Shown: piece by piece, positions 7,053 to 16,818 of the stretch
How the letters are laid out: every line of letters begins with the position of its first letter
Position numbering within the stretch: the stretch's first letter is position 1
NCBI RefSeq assembly: GCF_000948975.2
Contig: NZ_CP059735.1
Location: 3,100,001 to 3,164,000, forward strand
DNA: 64,000 bases
Source of the DNA: Thalassomonas actiniarum
GTDB taxonomy: Bacteria > Pseudomonadota > Gammaproteobacteria > Enterobacterales > Alteromonadaceae
Direction of reading: 5' to 3'
Notes under the pieces: generated by a model
The model's database searches: none
Seen by the model: only the letters and a program-made list of their open reading frames with translations
Told to the model about the DNA's origin: nothing
Program-made: the position numbers and the translations under genes

Positions 7053-10000
7053 ATGCCAAATACTACCGTCCACAATTTAGTGCTAATTCCTCTGTTAGCC
7101 ATCATCTATTTTTTTACCGCCTGGCTCGGTTTGCAACTGGCTTTTGACGAGGTCAATATTACGCCGTTATGGCCGCCTACCGGTATTGCCCTTGCCGCGC
7201 TGCTTTATTACGGCAACCGGGTATGGCCGGGGATTTTTCTCGGGGTGGTGCTGATTAATATTTACCTGAAAACTCATGTGATGGCGGGTTTGGCCATTGC
7301 AACCGGCAATACCCTGGAAGTGGTTGTGGCGGGGTATTTGATCAGCCGTTTTGCCAGCCGCTGGCCTTTTGCCAAATTACAACATACGGTGTTTTTTATT
7401 CTGAGTTTATGTGTTGCGACTATGATCAGTGCCAGCGGCGGCGTTGTCAGTTTATATCTGGCCGGTGCCCTGGCTAAAGAAGCTGTCGGTATGTTGTGGC
7501 ATACCTGGTGGCTGGGGGATCTGGCGGGAGGGCTTATTTTAACGCCATTTTTGCTGGCCTGGAGCAGGGCACCGAAAGAGCGCTATAGCGCTGCACAAAT
7601 GGTTGAGGCGACAGGGCTGATCCTACTTACTTCAGGGCTAATGTATCTGTTGTTTTTTACGCAATTGTCCTCCTATGCCAATCAGTATCTGCTGATTTTT
7701 GCTTTATTGCCTATTTTGTTCTGGATGTCTTTTCGTTTTCATCATCACGGCGCAACCCTGATGATCTTGATCATGTCGGTGTTGGCCATTGTCGGTACCC
7801 TAAACGGCTTGGGTCCTTTTGTGCTGGCAACGGAGCATGATTCCTTGCTGGTGTTGCAGGCCGCGGTCGGCAGCGTGATGATCACGGTATTATTGTTGAT
7901 CGCGAGCCAGGAAGAGCGCCTATTCGCCATTGCCGGTCTCAGGCTGAGCCGGGAAAGCCTTGAAAGTCAGGTTAGCCAAAGAACGCTGGAATTAAAGAGC
8001 GCCAATGTCTTGCTGGAAAAAGAAATTTATCATCAAACCCATTTAACGGAAGCGATAAAGGGGTTGCTGCATATTGTTGACGGCTCGGCAAAGCAGGAGT
8101 TTTTTATCCGCTGCGCCCGCGGCCTGGCACAGACGTTTGAAACCCGTTTCGCCCTGATTGGCGTGTTTGCCGATCAAACCAAATGCAGCATTGCAACACT
8201 TGCGGTTTGGCACGGCAACCAGGTTGGAGACAATTTTATTTATGCGCTTAAAGGTACCCCTTGTGAAGATGTGATGAACCATGCCATGGAACTGGTGCCG
8301 AAAAAGGCGGCCGAACGTTATCCTGAGGATAAATTGTTGGCGCAGCTGGAGATCGAAAGCTATTTTGGCGCACCTATTATCACCCCTGAGAATGAGGTGG
8401 TCGGTATTATGGCGGTCATGGACATCAGGCCGATGTTTATTGCCAGCTGGCAAAAACCTTTGCTGGGGCTCTTTTCCAACCGGGTGGCGCTGGAGCTGCA
8501 GCGCCGGCTGGTGATGGATAAGCTGGAGCTGGCCGAGCAGGTTTTTAATGAAAGCAGTGAGGCTATTATTATTTGCGACGTTGAAAAACAGATCATCCGG
8601 GTTAATCCAGCCTTTACTGAACTCACCGGTTATTCCCTGGCGGAAGTTCTCGGTAGAAAACCTTGTCGTTACCTGTCATCAGAAGAAAACAGTGACTGTT
8701 ATCATAAGTTGTGGTCAACCATTGAAGCACAGGGGGCCTGGCACGGGGAAATGACTAACCGGCGAAAAAATGGCGAAGAATATGTCAGCTGGCAAATGAT
8801 CAAGTCTGCAGTTGATGACAATAATAAGGTGCAGCAATATATTTTTATCATCAATGATATTACCGAGAAAAAACGCGCCGAAGAAAAGATCTTTCAACTG
8901 GCTCACCATGATGCCATTACCCAGCTGCCCAACCGGGTTTCTTTCCATCAGCAACTGGAAATCTCTATGGCCGAAGCCATTAAAAGCGGTGCGCGCCTGG
9001 CGGTGATGTTTATCGACCTGGATAATTTTAAGCTGATTAACGATACCTCGGGTCACCCGGTGGGGGATGAATTATTGCAGCAGGTGGCCCGCCGCTTTGA
9101 GCAGGTGGTGGGGGAAAATGCCATGGTTTCCCGCTTTGGCGGCGATGAGTTTACCGTAATGCTGCCGGCCATTGCCGGCATTGAACAGGTGGCCAAAGTT
9201 GCCCAGGGCTTGCTTGATGCTTTGAAACCTCCTTTTTGTCTGACCTGCTGCGAGGTGACCATCAGCGCGAGTATCGGCATAGGTATTTATCCGGATAACA
9301 GCGATGAGATCTCAACTTTGCTCAGCTGCGCCGACAATGCCATGTACCGCGCCAAAGAAAGTGGCCGCAGCGGTTATCAGTTTTATACCGAACAGATGCA
9401 TGTTGACGCCCAGCAGCTGGTGGAGTTAGAGCAAGACTTACGACATGCCCTGAAAAATGATGAGTTTACTTTGGTGTATCAGCCGCAGGTAGAACTCGAT
9501 ACCATGCAGATCACCGGGGTGGAGGCACTACTGCGCTGGTATCATCCGCATAAAGGGTTAATTTCTCCGGATAAATTCATTCCGGTGGCGGAATCTTCCG
9601 GCTTGATTGTTGCCATAGGTGCCTGGGTGATCAACCAGGCCTGTTACCAGCTCAGGCTTTGGCATGACCTGGGTTTTGAGCAGCTGAGTATGGCTATTAA
9701 CCTGTCAGCACGGCAGTTTTTCCAAAGAGATTTGCTCGCCACCATAAAGAAGTCGATAGCCGATAACGGTATTCCGCCCGCTAAGGTGGAATTTGAAATC
9801 ACCGAAAGCATGATGATGCGTAATATCGAGGAAACTATAGCGATTCTCCATCAAATCAAAACTTTGGGGGTTCAGCTTTCGGTGGATGACTTTGGTACCG
9901 GTTATTCTTCGCTGTCGTACTTAAAACGTTTTCCCCTGAATAAAATCAAGATAGACAGAACTTTTGTCAGCGGTTTGCCCGATGACAGCGATGACGGCGC

Positions 10001-10220
10001 CATTGTTGAGGCGATTATCGCCATCGCCCATTCCCTGGGGTTTACCGTGATCGCCGAAGGGGTCGAAACGGTAGAGCAGCTCAGGTTGCTGGCGATAAAG
10101 CGCTGTGGTGAATTCCAGGGGTATTACTTTAGCAGGCCCTGTCCGGTATCCGAACTGAGTACTTTGTTGCTGGAGCATCTACCCAAAGGGCAGAAAGTGT
10201 GCAGCCTTAGCAGGAGGTAG
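7053..10220 (+). CDS. MASE1-GAF-PAS-GGDEF-EAL c-di-GMP turnover protein
   Basis: 1055 residues. Residues about 1-290 form an eight-helix MASE1 membrane sensor. A coiled coil leads into a GAF-like domain (about 340-480), then a PAS/PAC pair (about 490-610, with FTELTGYSLAEVLGR). The GGDEF domain keeps its RFGGDEF active site near residue 695, and the EAL domain keeps EALLRW near residue 824 and the DDFGTGYSSL loop. Both catalytic sites appear intact, so it could act as a diguanylate cyclase, a phosphodiesterase or both. The input is probably an aromatic or small ligand sensed by MASE1, which is inference. It is a single gene immediately upstream of the defence island. Confidence 0.92.
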   Translation: MPNTTVHNLVLIPLLAIIYFFTAWLGLQLAFDEVNITPLWPPTGIALAALLYYGNRVWPGIFLGVVLINIYLKTHVMAGLAIATGNTLEVVVAGYLISRFASRWPFAKLQHTVFFILSLCVATMISASGGVVSLYLAGALAKEAVGMLWHTWWLGDLAGGLILTPFLLAWSRAPKERYSAAQMVEATGLILLTSGLMYLLFFTQLSSYANQYLLIFALLPILFWMSFRFHHHGATLMILIMSVLAIVGTLNGLGPFVLATEHDSLLVLQAAVGSVMITVLLLIASQEERLFAIAGLRLSRESLESQVSQRTLELKSANVLLEKEIYHQTHLTEAIKGLLHIVDGSAKQEFFIRCARGLAQTFETRFALIGVFADQTKCSIATLAVWHGNQVGDNFIYALKGTPCEDVMNHAMELVPKKAAERYPEDKLLAQLEIESYFGAPIITPENEVVGIMAVMDIRPMFIASWQKPLLGLFSNRVALELQRRLVMDKLELAEQVFNESSEAIIICDVEKQIIRVNPAFTELTGYSLAEVLGRKPCRYLSSEENSDCYHKLWSTIEAQGAWHGEMTNRRKNGEEYVSWQMIKSAVDDNNKVQQYIFIINDITEKKRAEEKIFQLAHHDAITQLPNRVSFHQQLEISMAEAIKSGARLAVMFIDLDNFKLINDTSGHPVGDELLQQVARRFEQVVGENAMVSRFGGDEFTVMLPAIAGIEQVAKVAQGLLDALKPPFCLTCCEVTISASIGIGIYPDNSDEISTLLSCADNAMYRAKESGRSGYQFYTEQMHVDAQQLVELEQDLRHALKNDEFTLVYQPQVELDTMQITGVEALLRWYHPHKGLISPDKFIPVAESSGLIVAIGAWVINQACYQLRLWHDLGFEQLSMAINLSARQFFQRDLLATIKKSIADNGIPPAKVEFEITESMMMRNIEETIAILHQIKTLGVQLSVDDFGTGYSSLSYLKRFPLNKIKIDRTFVSGLPDDSDDGAIVEAIIAIAHSLGFTVIAEGVETVEQLRLLAIKRCGEFQGYYFSRPCPVSELSTLLLEHLPKGQKVCSLSRR

Positions 10221-10273
10221 CAGGCCGGCACAAAATGCTGTGTTATTTTCACCGCCAAGGACAGCTCGGCGAA

Positions 10274-10401
10274 TTAATAGGCAAATTTTCTGATATGCCA
10301 TTCAAGAGGTTGTTTTAAATCCAGTTTCCTTCTGATTTGTTTGACAAATGAAGCGAACTCCTGCACTTTGTTGACGGCTGCCTCTTTTGTCTGGCGTATG
10401 G
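10274..10401 (-). pseudogene. possible C-terminal gene remnant
   Basis: On the minus strand 42 codons with a protein-like composition (VNKVQEFASFVKQI, then LKQPLEWHIRKFAY) run to a TAA at 10274-10276, with a stop immediately upstream and no start codon. It looks like the tail of a lost gene at the edge of the RADAR island. I cannot name the family. Confidence 0.25.
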
Positions 10402-10505
10402 CTTAAGGGATATTGAGTTATTTTATTTATCAAGCCAAAGCGCTTTTGAATAAGAGCCAGTGTTCGACAGTGTTTACAATAAGAAATTATAAAATCGGAA
10501 GTTAG

Positions 10506-11267
10506 ATGGAATCGATAATCAAAGAGAAAATACTCAGTTTTGAAAAGCCTAAAGTAGATAATTATATTAAGCATTTAATAACAAGAAGGGTCGGAACTTT
10601 CAGCTTAATTATCGGTGTTGTCAGCTTGTTTTTGGTTGTGGCTCAAAAACTGGCCTGGGCAGATTGGGATATTTTAACCGCCTATTCCTATGAAGGATTG
10701 AAAACAGGTTTATTGATATCGTGGTTTTTTCTTTTTTTCATTAGTTTGTTGTTAAGAGTTGTCAGCATTTCAACACTGAACAGTTACCGTGATTGTGATA
10801 AGAAAAACAGGGCTGGTTTGGATGAGGCATTAACATCTGCCGCTAAGCAATATCAGGCGCTCAGGAACAAGCTTGCTGCTGAGCTTAACGCTTTAATCGC
10901 CATTAGCTTTGGGCTTATCCTCATTTTGTTGCTGATCACCAGCAGCGAAAATGCCTGTCCGGTTATCGCCGCTATCGCCTTGGCGGCTTTTATCATTAGC
11001 TATTTTATCAATAAGCAACAGGGTTATACCCGGGGCTGGTCACGTTATGAAAAAACACAGCAGTTATTACACTTGCTGTTGTGGGAATTTGAGCAAGTGC
11101 CCGGCTTATATTCCGGACTTAACAAAGACAAAAGAATGGCAGAGCTTCATGAGAAATATGTGCGGATCATTGAAAATCAAATTCATGCACGCCAGCGGGA
11201 TATTATCGGCGATTATCTTTCGACGAATGATGCCGCTTTTAGCTGGGTTAAGAGCCTGAAGAAGTAG
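10506..11267 (+). CDS. rdrC: SLATT/DUF4231-like membrane protein, RdrC candidate of RADAR
   Basis: 253 residues with four predicted membrane helices at about 32-48, 66-87, 126-144 and 151-168. The two pairs flank a charged, helical loop, and a C-terminal helical region carries the SLATT/DUF4231-like pattern of a Trp-rich helix followed by a pore-associated helix: GWSRYEKTQQLL, then EFEQVPGLYSGL, then KYVRIIENQI. SLATT proteins are membrane effectors paired with nucleotide or nucleic-acid signalling. Published RADAR loci sometimes carry a SLATT protein called RdrC; its position 164 bp upstream of rdrA on the same strand fits that role. Naming it rdrC is inference from context, since the sequence was not compared with known RdrC proteins. 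Confidence 0.6.
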   Translation: MESIIKEKILSFEKPKVDNYIKHLITRRVGTFSLIIGVVSLFLVVAQKLAWADWDILTAYSYEGLKTGLLISWFFLFFISLLLRVVSISTLNSYRDCDKKNRAGLDEALTSAAKQYQALRNKLAAELNALIAISFGLILILLLITSSENACPVIAAIALAAFIISYFINKQQGYTRGWSRYEKTQQLLHLLLWEFEQVPGLYSGLNKDKRMAELHEKYVRIIENQIHARQRDIIGDYLSTNDAAFSWVKSLKK

Positions 11268-11281
11268 GCGTTTTCCCGTAC

Positions 11282-11344
11282 AAGCCGATGCCGTGACTGA
11301 TGCCTGAGATAGCATTTATAATGAGGTTGAAACGGCATCGGCTT
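11282..11344. repeat. 13-bp perfect inverted repeat between rdrC candidate and rdrA
   Basis: AAGCCGATGCCGT (11282-11294) is mirrored exactly by ACGGCATCGGCTT (11332-11344), with a 37-base loop. It sits in the only sizeable gap of the defence operon. The transcript could form a long GC-rich stem. There is no T-run directly after it, so it is not a simple terminator; an attenuator, processing site, protein operator or structured RNA are alternatives. Confidence 0.6.
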
Positions 11345-11431
11345 CCTGAAATGATATTGTCAGTTTTTTATTACTTAGGGCGATTGCCCGATTAAGTAGT
11401 GATTAAATAAAAAGAATAAGGAACAACAAGG

Positions 11432-14092
11432 ATGGCGCAACAACCCAACCTGATTTTAGATGTAAGTTCGGCGGAATATTCCGGGGAATATAAAGATAAA
11501 AACCAGCGCTGGCAGCGCCGTGCCTATGAGCTGGCTGTTGATAATATCAATGCCCTGGTGGAGGAAAGCCGCAGTATTATCGCCCAGACCCAGGGCAAAC
11601 TTGATAAAACCTTACCGCGTATTCACGACGCCATTTTTATCTCCGGCAGCCGCGGCACGGGGAAAACCGTGTTTTTGTATAACCTGGAGCAGGAATGGCA
11701 ACATACCGGCGGGCTGAATAATAAAGATAGGGTCACTTTTCTCAACATTATCGACCCGACCTTGTTGGTGAGCCACGACAACTTTGTCAATGTGGTGATT
11801 GCCCATATCCATAACTATGTACACCAGAAAATAACTAAACTTGAAGACAAGCAAACTTACCAGAAGCTCTTGGGACGGTTGGCGGAATCGCTGGGGCAGA
11901 CCGAATATAATAACCGTGAGGTCAGCGGTTTAGACCGTATTATCAGTTATCAGTCGTCGATGGATTTAGAGAAAAACTTTCATCTCTATCTTGAGCATTG
12001 CTGTGCCTGTTTGAACATAGATGTCTTTGTGCTGCCGGTGGATGATGTTGATATGGCGTTGGGCAAGGCCCATGACGTGTTGGAAACCATACGTCGCCTC
12101 TTGTCCTGCCCGCGGCTTATTCCCATTGTTTGCGGCGACGAGAATATCTACCATCAGGTACTTAGGGATTATTTTGCCTACTCGGGCAATGAAGGGTACG
12201 AGCACCGTAAACCTTTGGCCGGCAGTACCTATGCCGAGCATTTGTCAATGCAATACTGGCGTAAAGTGTTTCCCGAACATCTGCGGGTCGGTCTGGTCGA
12301 TGTCGAATTTTTGATCCCGGATATTGAGATCACCGGCATCGGCGAGCAAAAGCTCACGCCGGGGGCATTTTTTAAAGCAGTCAACAGCCTGACCAGTCCG
12401 CTGGTTAATGGCCTGGAAAACAGCCATCCCCTAAAAGAGCCCGATACCTCAAGGAAACTGGTGCAGTTTGCCAAGAACTTTGCCGTTTATGTTAACCCGG
12501 ATAAAAAATCGGCGGCGATAGCAAACTTCTGGTCGGACTATGTCCGCTATGCGGAAAGTTCACGTTTTGCCCAGGGCTATTTGCTGGCGGATGCGGAGAT
12601 AAAAGTTAAAGCGGGTATCGAGCGCTTAAGCGAACTGGCGCTGTTTAATGTCGAGCTGCAAAGCAAGCTCGGCCGCCATAAGCAGGGCTTTAAAAAACTG
12701 GACTATTTTGGCCAGCTGCAAAAAGAATTTAAGCTGTTGCTCAATTATGACGATTACCAGGCAGGCAGGGAAGTGGCCAAATGGCAGGAAGGGCAACTCG
12801 ATGCTTTGAGCTCTCGCCAGGACAGTCTTGCCAATACCCTGATTGCCATGCCGGCTATCGAAGTGTTCCGTGAAAGCTATATTATTTCTCAGGCATCTAT
12901 TGATGATATGGAACGCAACCTGGAAGAGCAACAGGCCAAGCGAAATGCCTACCTGTTGCTGGATTTATTCACCCATAGCGATTTTTACGGTACTTCCGCT
13001 TATAAGGCCAAGCAGATCTTTTTCGGTAAGGCATTTGAAGTTTTTGCTTTAAGCCTGCTCAGTGACTCTACCGGGCAAACGGTTTCCGGCAGCTGGATAA
13101 AAAAAGTGCTTAACGGTAAACCGCTTAACTCAATACACTTTGTTGCGCCGACAAAAACCTTTGATTTCCCCGATGAGGATACCGCTACATCGGGTGAAGA
13201 GGGAGCTGATGAGGTGACAAACGATGAAATGGCGCTGTCATACAGCAGCGATCATCAAGGGTTTGCCGAGGCGATATCAGCCTGGCAGCAACAATATCAA
13301 AGCGAATTGGCCAGTGCCCGAAACGCCGGTTTATGCCACTTGTTGTCGTTTGTTTTTAACAAGGTTTTTAATCAGCTGGTACAGATGCGAGTAAACAATG
13401 TTTTTCGCAAAAAAGCCGGCAAGCCAGATAATCTGTTTCATATTGCCAAACGGTTTGAGTTTGTGCTGTTAACTTCCATTGGCGCGTTTTTAAAGGACAA
13501 GGGCGATGTGGCGCTGCAAAATACTGCAACCACTTCAAACAATGAGTTTTTGATGACGCCCCAGGGCAAGGCCAGTGACCGGGCCTATAAACTTAATGTC
13601 ACCGATTTTATCCATGATACCAGCAATAGCTATGGCGATTTAATGATGGCGATTTGTGAGCATCCGCTGTTTAAATTAACCGATGTTTATCTGCCTGATA
13701 TGAAAGAAACCTTAACGGTAGGGGGCAAGCTTGATGACAGCACTAAACCGCCCAGGAGAAGGGGCAGGAGAAAAACGTTTGTATCATCAGAGAATATCGA
13801 TGATAACAAGCAACCTCTTTCGTCGTCTAATATCCGGGATTTTATCCGGGGTATCACAACATCAAGAGAACTGGTTGCAGCGCTGAATAGTTACCCTAAA
13901 GGTTTACTGATGCATCTAACCAAAGGACAGCTGGCCGGGAGCTTTGATAATGATTATCGGGAGATGGCGGATTATTTACGGAATTTGATCAAGATTATCA
14001 GCAAAGAAGAAAACCTGAAAAAAAGCGAACGCGATCGTTTTGAAAGACTGCAGGATTGGTTTATAGACTTTGGAAGAAAAGCCGGTAGCTGA
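11432..14092 (+). CDS. rdrA: RADAR system ATPase RdrA
   Basis: 886 residues. Walker A is GSRGTGKT at residues 72-79. A Walker B-like strand ends in PVDDVD with the acidic pair at 204-205. The rest is helical with no membrane segments, as in the KAP/STAND-like AAA ATPase that forms RADAR RdrA oligomers. In studied systems RdrA and RdrB form a large complex that deaminates adenosine or ATP after phage infection, leading to growth arrest or death. Identification rests on the P-loop, the size and the adjoining adenosine deaminase rdrB, whose start is two bases after this stop. Start is the ATG at 11432 with an AAGGA-like site (GGAACAACAAGG) upstream. Confidence 0.88.
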   Translation: MAQQPNLILDVSSAEYSGEYKDKNQRWQRRAYELAVDNINALVEESRSIIAQTQGKLDKTLPRIHDAIFISGSRGTGKTVFLYNLEQEWQHTGGLNNKDRVTFLNIIDPTLLVSHDNFVNVVIAHIHNYVHQKITKLEDKQTYQKLLGRLAESLGQTEYNNREVSGLDRIISYQSSMDLEKNFHLYLEHCCACLNIDVFVLPVDDVDMALGKAHDVLETIRRLLSCPRLIPIVCGDENIYHQVLRDYFAYSGNEGYEHRKPLAGSTYAEHLSMQYWRKVFPEHLRVGLVDVEFLIPDIEITGIGEQKLTPGAFFKAVNSLTSPLVNGLENSHPLKEPDTSRKLVQFAKNFAVYVNPDKKSAAIANFWSDYVRYAESSRFAQGYLLADAEIKVKAGIERLSELALFNVELQSKLGRHKQGFKKLDYFGQLQKEFKLLLNYDDYQAGREVAKWQEGQLDALSSRQDSLANTLIAMPAIEVFRESYIISQASIDDMERNLEEQQAKRNAYLLLDLFTHSDFYGTSAYKAKQIFFGKAFEVFALSLLSDSTGQTVSGSWIKKVLNGKPLNSIHFVAPTKTFDFPDEDTATSGEEGADEVTNDEMALSYSSDHQGFAEAISAWQQQYQSELASARNAGLCHLLSFVFNKVFNQLVQMRVNNVFRKKAGKPDNLFHIAKRFEFVLLTSIGAFLKDKGDVALQNTATTSNNEFLMTPQGKASDRAYKLNVTDFIHDTSNSYGDLMMAICEHPLFKLTDVYLPDMKETLTVGGKLDDSTKPPRRRGRRKTFVSSENIDDNKQPLSSSNIRDFIRGITTSRELVAALNSYPKGLLMHLTKGQLAGSFDNDYREMADYLRNLIKIISKEENLKKSERDRFERLQDWFIDFGRKAGS

Positions 14093-14094
14093 TT

Positions 14095-16578
14095 ATGTTA
14101 AACAATTCACTGGAAAATACCGCCAGGGCCAGTTTGTTAAATTCCGATCGCTGGCTTTACCACCTGCTGACAGACGATATGCCCTTTAGCGATGCGCAAC
14201 AAGTCGCCCATAACGGTTTAACGGATAAATTGCTGGCAGCACATCGCCGTGATGATATCGAAAAAGTGATGGCGGGACTGGCAACTTCCTGGCATAAAAA
14301 CTATTCGCTGACGTATCTTAATCAGTGGCAGGAAAGGTTTTTGTTGTGGCAGGGGAACCGCTTTGAAGTGGCCAAACCCTATCTGGATGAATGGCTGGCG
14401 CTGTGCTCGATTATTGATCCTACCCTGGTATTGGGCTGGGGTTATGCGCAAAAGCTGTGGCATGATAACTTAAGTCCGCACCAGTTGGCCGGGCTTGAGC
14501 AATGTATGCAGGGGCTGAGCGGGCAAAGGCACCTTGCTTTTGCCGATAACCATGCCCATATCGGCGGCCACGGCAGCCAGCGGCAGGCCTTTGTCGATTT
14601 TTCCTTTGAGGCCTTTGATACTTCAAAACAGCATTTTAACTGGCCGAGCCTGCACGAATACCGCTTTATCAGCGCCGGGCAAGTTAATGTCGCCGACTTG
14701 CCGAGGATGCAGCATGCCTTGTTCTGTTTTCTGGTAGAGGCGCTGATCTGGGGGGATGACAGTGAAAGGCAAGCACTAAACCTGCATGATCAGATGCAAA
14801 TGCGCTATACCAATGCCAGTTTGTCTGCTTTGCTCAAACAGTCCGGCGAACAGAATGTGCCGCTGTCTCTGCTGGCGCGCGCGGTAAATTGCGATACCGA
14901 TAAGTCGGCGCTGTTGATCTGGTCGGCGTTGTTTTATGCCGAGCGCTACCTGGAAGTGTCCGGCAATTGGCGTACCAGCTTTCGTGCCTATATTCATGTC
15001 AGCCAGATCCTCAGAACCGGTATGATACATAAAGGGCTGGGGCTGAGTTACTTCACCGAATTTTTCCGTTTTAATGCCAGAAAAGGCCGCAGCGGCACAA
15101 AATATGGCCGTTACGCCCTGACCACAGATTTAAACAGCAAAGTCTACCGGGAATTTAAGGTGGCGCCGTCTTTTATCAACCAAAGAAGGTTATCCCGGCT
15201 GCATGAGAAACTTGCCAAATCGGGATTTGAGCACAATATCCAGTTTTGTATCCACTTTACCCGCAGCGGCCGGGGCGGGGATAAATTGCAGCGGGAAAAG
15301 CGCCTGTCTTTAAAACAGGAATGCCAGCAGCTGGTGACGCTATTTTCCTCCTACGGCGCACAAAATTTTGCCGTAGATAACAAGTTGTTTGCTGCGGATG
15401 ACGGCAAAACGGTGAACCTGTTGAACCTGGTGCGCGGCCTGGATGTCGCCGGTAATGAAAACCAGGTGAAAATTGAAGTGTTTGCACCGTCGTTAAGGTA
15501 TTTGCGCGCCAGTCCCTGGAAAAACCCTTATCCGCTTTATCGCCCGCAGCGCAGGTTACACTTGAGTATCCATTGCGGGGAAGACTTTGATCACTTGCTA
15601 TCCGGCTTACGCCATATCGATGAAACCGTCTCTTTTTGCGAGTTCGGCGAAGGGGACAGGTTAGGACATGCCCTGGCGCTTGGCATAGCGCCGCAGGCGT
15701 GGGCCAAACGGCATGACAGCGTGAGGATCAAAGCCGGTGAACACCTGGATAACCTGGTGTGGTTATATCATCAGGTGGTCACGTTATCCCTTAGGCTGCC
15801 TCAGATCCTGCCTTTTGCCAACACCTTGGAGGTCAGGGCGCGTAAGTGGTGTCGGCATATTTACGGTGAAAGTTATGATCTCACCACTTTATATACCGCC
15901 TGGCAGTTAAGGCGCAATTGCCCGTTAAGCTTTATGGAGTCGATGCACAGCCCGCTCAATCCGGGGTATTTACCGGACTTTGTTGACGGCAAAGAAAGAG
16001 ATCAAACGGCGATCAAGCTCTGGCGGCACTATTTTACCAGCGCCCATTTAGTGAAAAAGGGGGAAACTAACCCCTTTGAGCAAACAGTGCTGCTGCGCCA
16101 TGTCGAGCAGCATCATCCCGATGCCCAAACCCAAGTCTTGCAGGGACAGGATTATTTTACCCCGGATGAGCTGGACTGGCTCGGCGCCATTCAGGATCAG
16201 CTGATGCATCAATATGATGATCAAGGCATTACCATAGAAGCCTGTCCGAGCTCAAATATTTATATCGGCCATTTTGATTGTTTCAGCCAGCACCCGTTAT
16301 TTCGCTGGGCGCCGCCGCTTGAGGCCTTGCTTGACAAAGACAGGGAATTTAACCGTTTCGGTTTACGCAAGGGACCGGTACGTTTTTGTGTTAATACCGA
16401 TGATGCCGGTTTGTTTCCCACCACCATAGCCAATGAGCACAGGATTTTAAAGGAAGTGGCTATCCGTCATTTTGATGCCTCTACCCAGGTGGCAGATGCC
16501 TGGATAGCGCGTATTCGCAACATAGGGCTGGAAGAATTCCGGCGCAACCAGGAGGCGGTAAAGGTGGCCGAAACTTAA
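14095..16578 (+). CDS. rdrB: RADAR adenosine deaminase RdrB
   Basis: 827 residues. All metal and catalytic motifs of the adenosine deaminase superfamily are present: HAH (His153, His155, zinc), HCGE (His493 to Glu496, catalytic Glu), a GH motif (His525), a CPSSN segment, and NTDD (Asp769, Asp770) near the C-terminus. Size and insertions match the large RADAR deaminase RdrB rather than a 330-residue metabolic Add protein. It starts two bases after the rdrA stop, so the two are almost certainly co-translated. No frameshift is seen, so the deaminase should be active. It is the strongest single piece of evidence that this is a RADAR locus. Confidence 0.92.
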   Translation: MLNNSLENTARASLLNSDRWLYHLLTDDMPFSDAQQVAHNGLTDKLLAAHRRDDIEKVMAGLATSWHKNYSLTYLNQWQERFLLWQGNRFEVAKPYLDEWLALCSIIDPTLVLGWGYAQKLWHDNLSPHQLAGLEQCMQGLSGQRHLAFADNHAHIGGHGSQRQAFVDFSFEAFDTSKQHFNWPSLHEYRFISAGQVNVADLPRMQHALFCFLVEALIWGDDSERQALNLHDQMQMRYTNASLSALLKQSGEQNVPLSLLARAVNCDTDKSALLIWSALFYAERYLEVSGNWRTSFRAYIHVSQILRTGMIHKGLGLSYFTEFFRFNARKGRSGTKYGRYALTTDLNSKVYREFKVAPSFINQRRLSRLHEKLAKSGFEHNIQFCIHFTRSGRGGDKLQREKRLSLKQECQQLVTLFSSYGAQNFAVDNKLFAADDGKTVNLLNLVRGLDVAGNENQVKIEVFAPSLRYLRASPWKNPYPLYRPQRRLHLSIHCGEDFDHLLSGLRHIDETVSFCEFGEGDRLGHALALGIAPQAWAKRHDSVRIKAGEHLDNLVWLYHQVVTLSLRLPQILPFANTLEVRARKWCRHIYGESYDLTTLYTAWQLRRNCPLSFMESMHSPLNPGYLPDFVDGKERDQTAIKLWRHYFTSAHLVKKGETNPFEQTVLLRHVEQHHPDAQTQVLQGQDYFTPDELDWLGAIQDQLMHQYDDQGITIEACPSSNIYIGHFDCFSQHPLFRWAPPLEALLDKDREFNRFGLRKGPVRFCVNTDDAGLFPTTIANEHRILKEVAIRHFDASTQVADAWIARIRNIGLEEFRRNQEAVKVAET

Positions 16579-16602
16579 GTCGGCACAGCATGCTAACTGG
16601 GC

Positions 16603-16707
16603 TTAGAGGTAATGGAGCAGCCAGGGACCGGCTTTTACCTGTCCGTAAATAACCGAGCTGAGTACTAAAGTGACTAATAAAAAAAGTTTGCGGTAATGGC
16701 TTTTCAT
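16603..16707 (-). CDS. possible 34-aa small membrane or secreted peptide
   Basis: ATG at 16707 with a GGGGA Shine-Dalgarno six bases upstream encodes MKSHYRK followed by a single hydrophobic helix and a short tail ending at 16603. It is in frame with the upstream lysR remnant, so it may be an independent tiny gene or merely the read-through end of that decayed frame. It ends 25 bases from rdrB, convergent to it. Confidence 0.3.
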   Translation of the reverse strand: MKSHYRKLFLLVTLVLSSVIYGQVKAGPWLLHYL

Positions 16708-16818
16708 TTTATTCCCCGTATTGTTGTTATCTGCCTTCGATAACGGCTGTCGGCTGCTTTGGTTGACACAGCGGCAGAAAATAGCGGCATGATAGCCGAT
16801 GCATGTCTTGAGCCATGT

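Noticed and set aside
14095-16578. Metabolic adenosine deaminase (add) as an alternative identity
   Set aside because: Two and a half times too long for Add and directly coupled to the RdrA-like ATPase.
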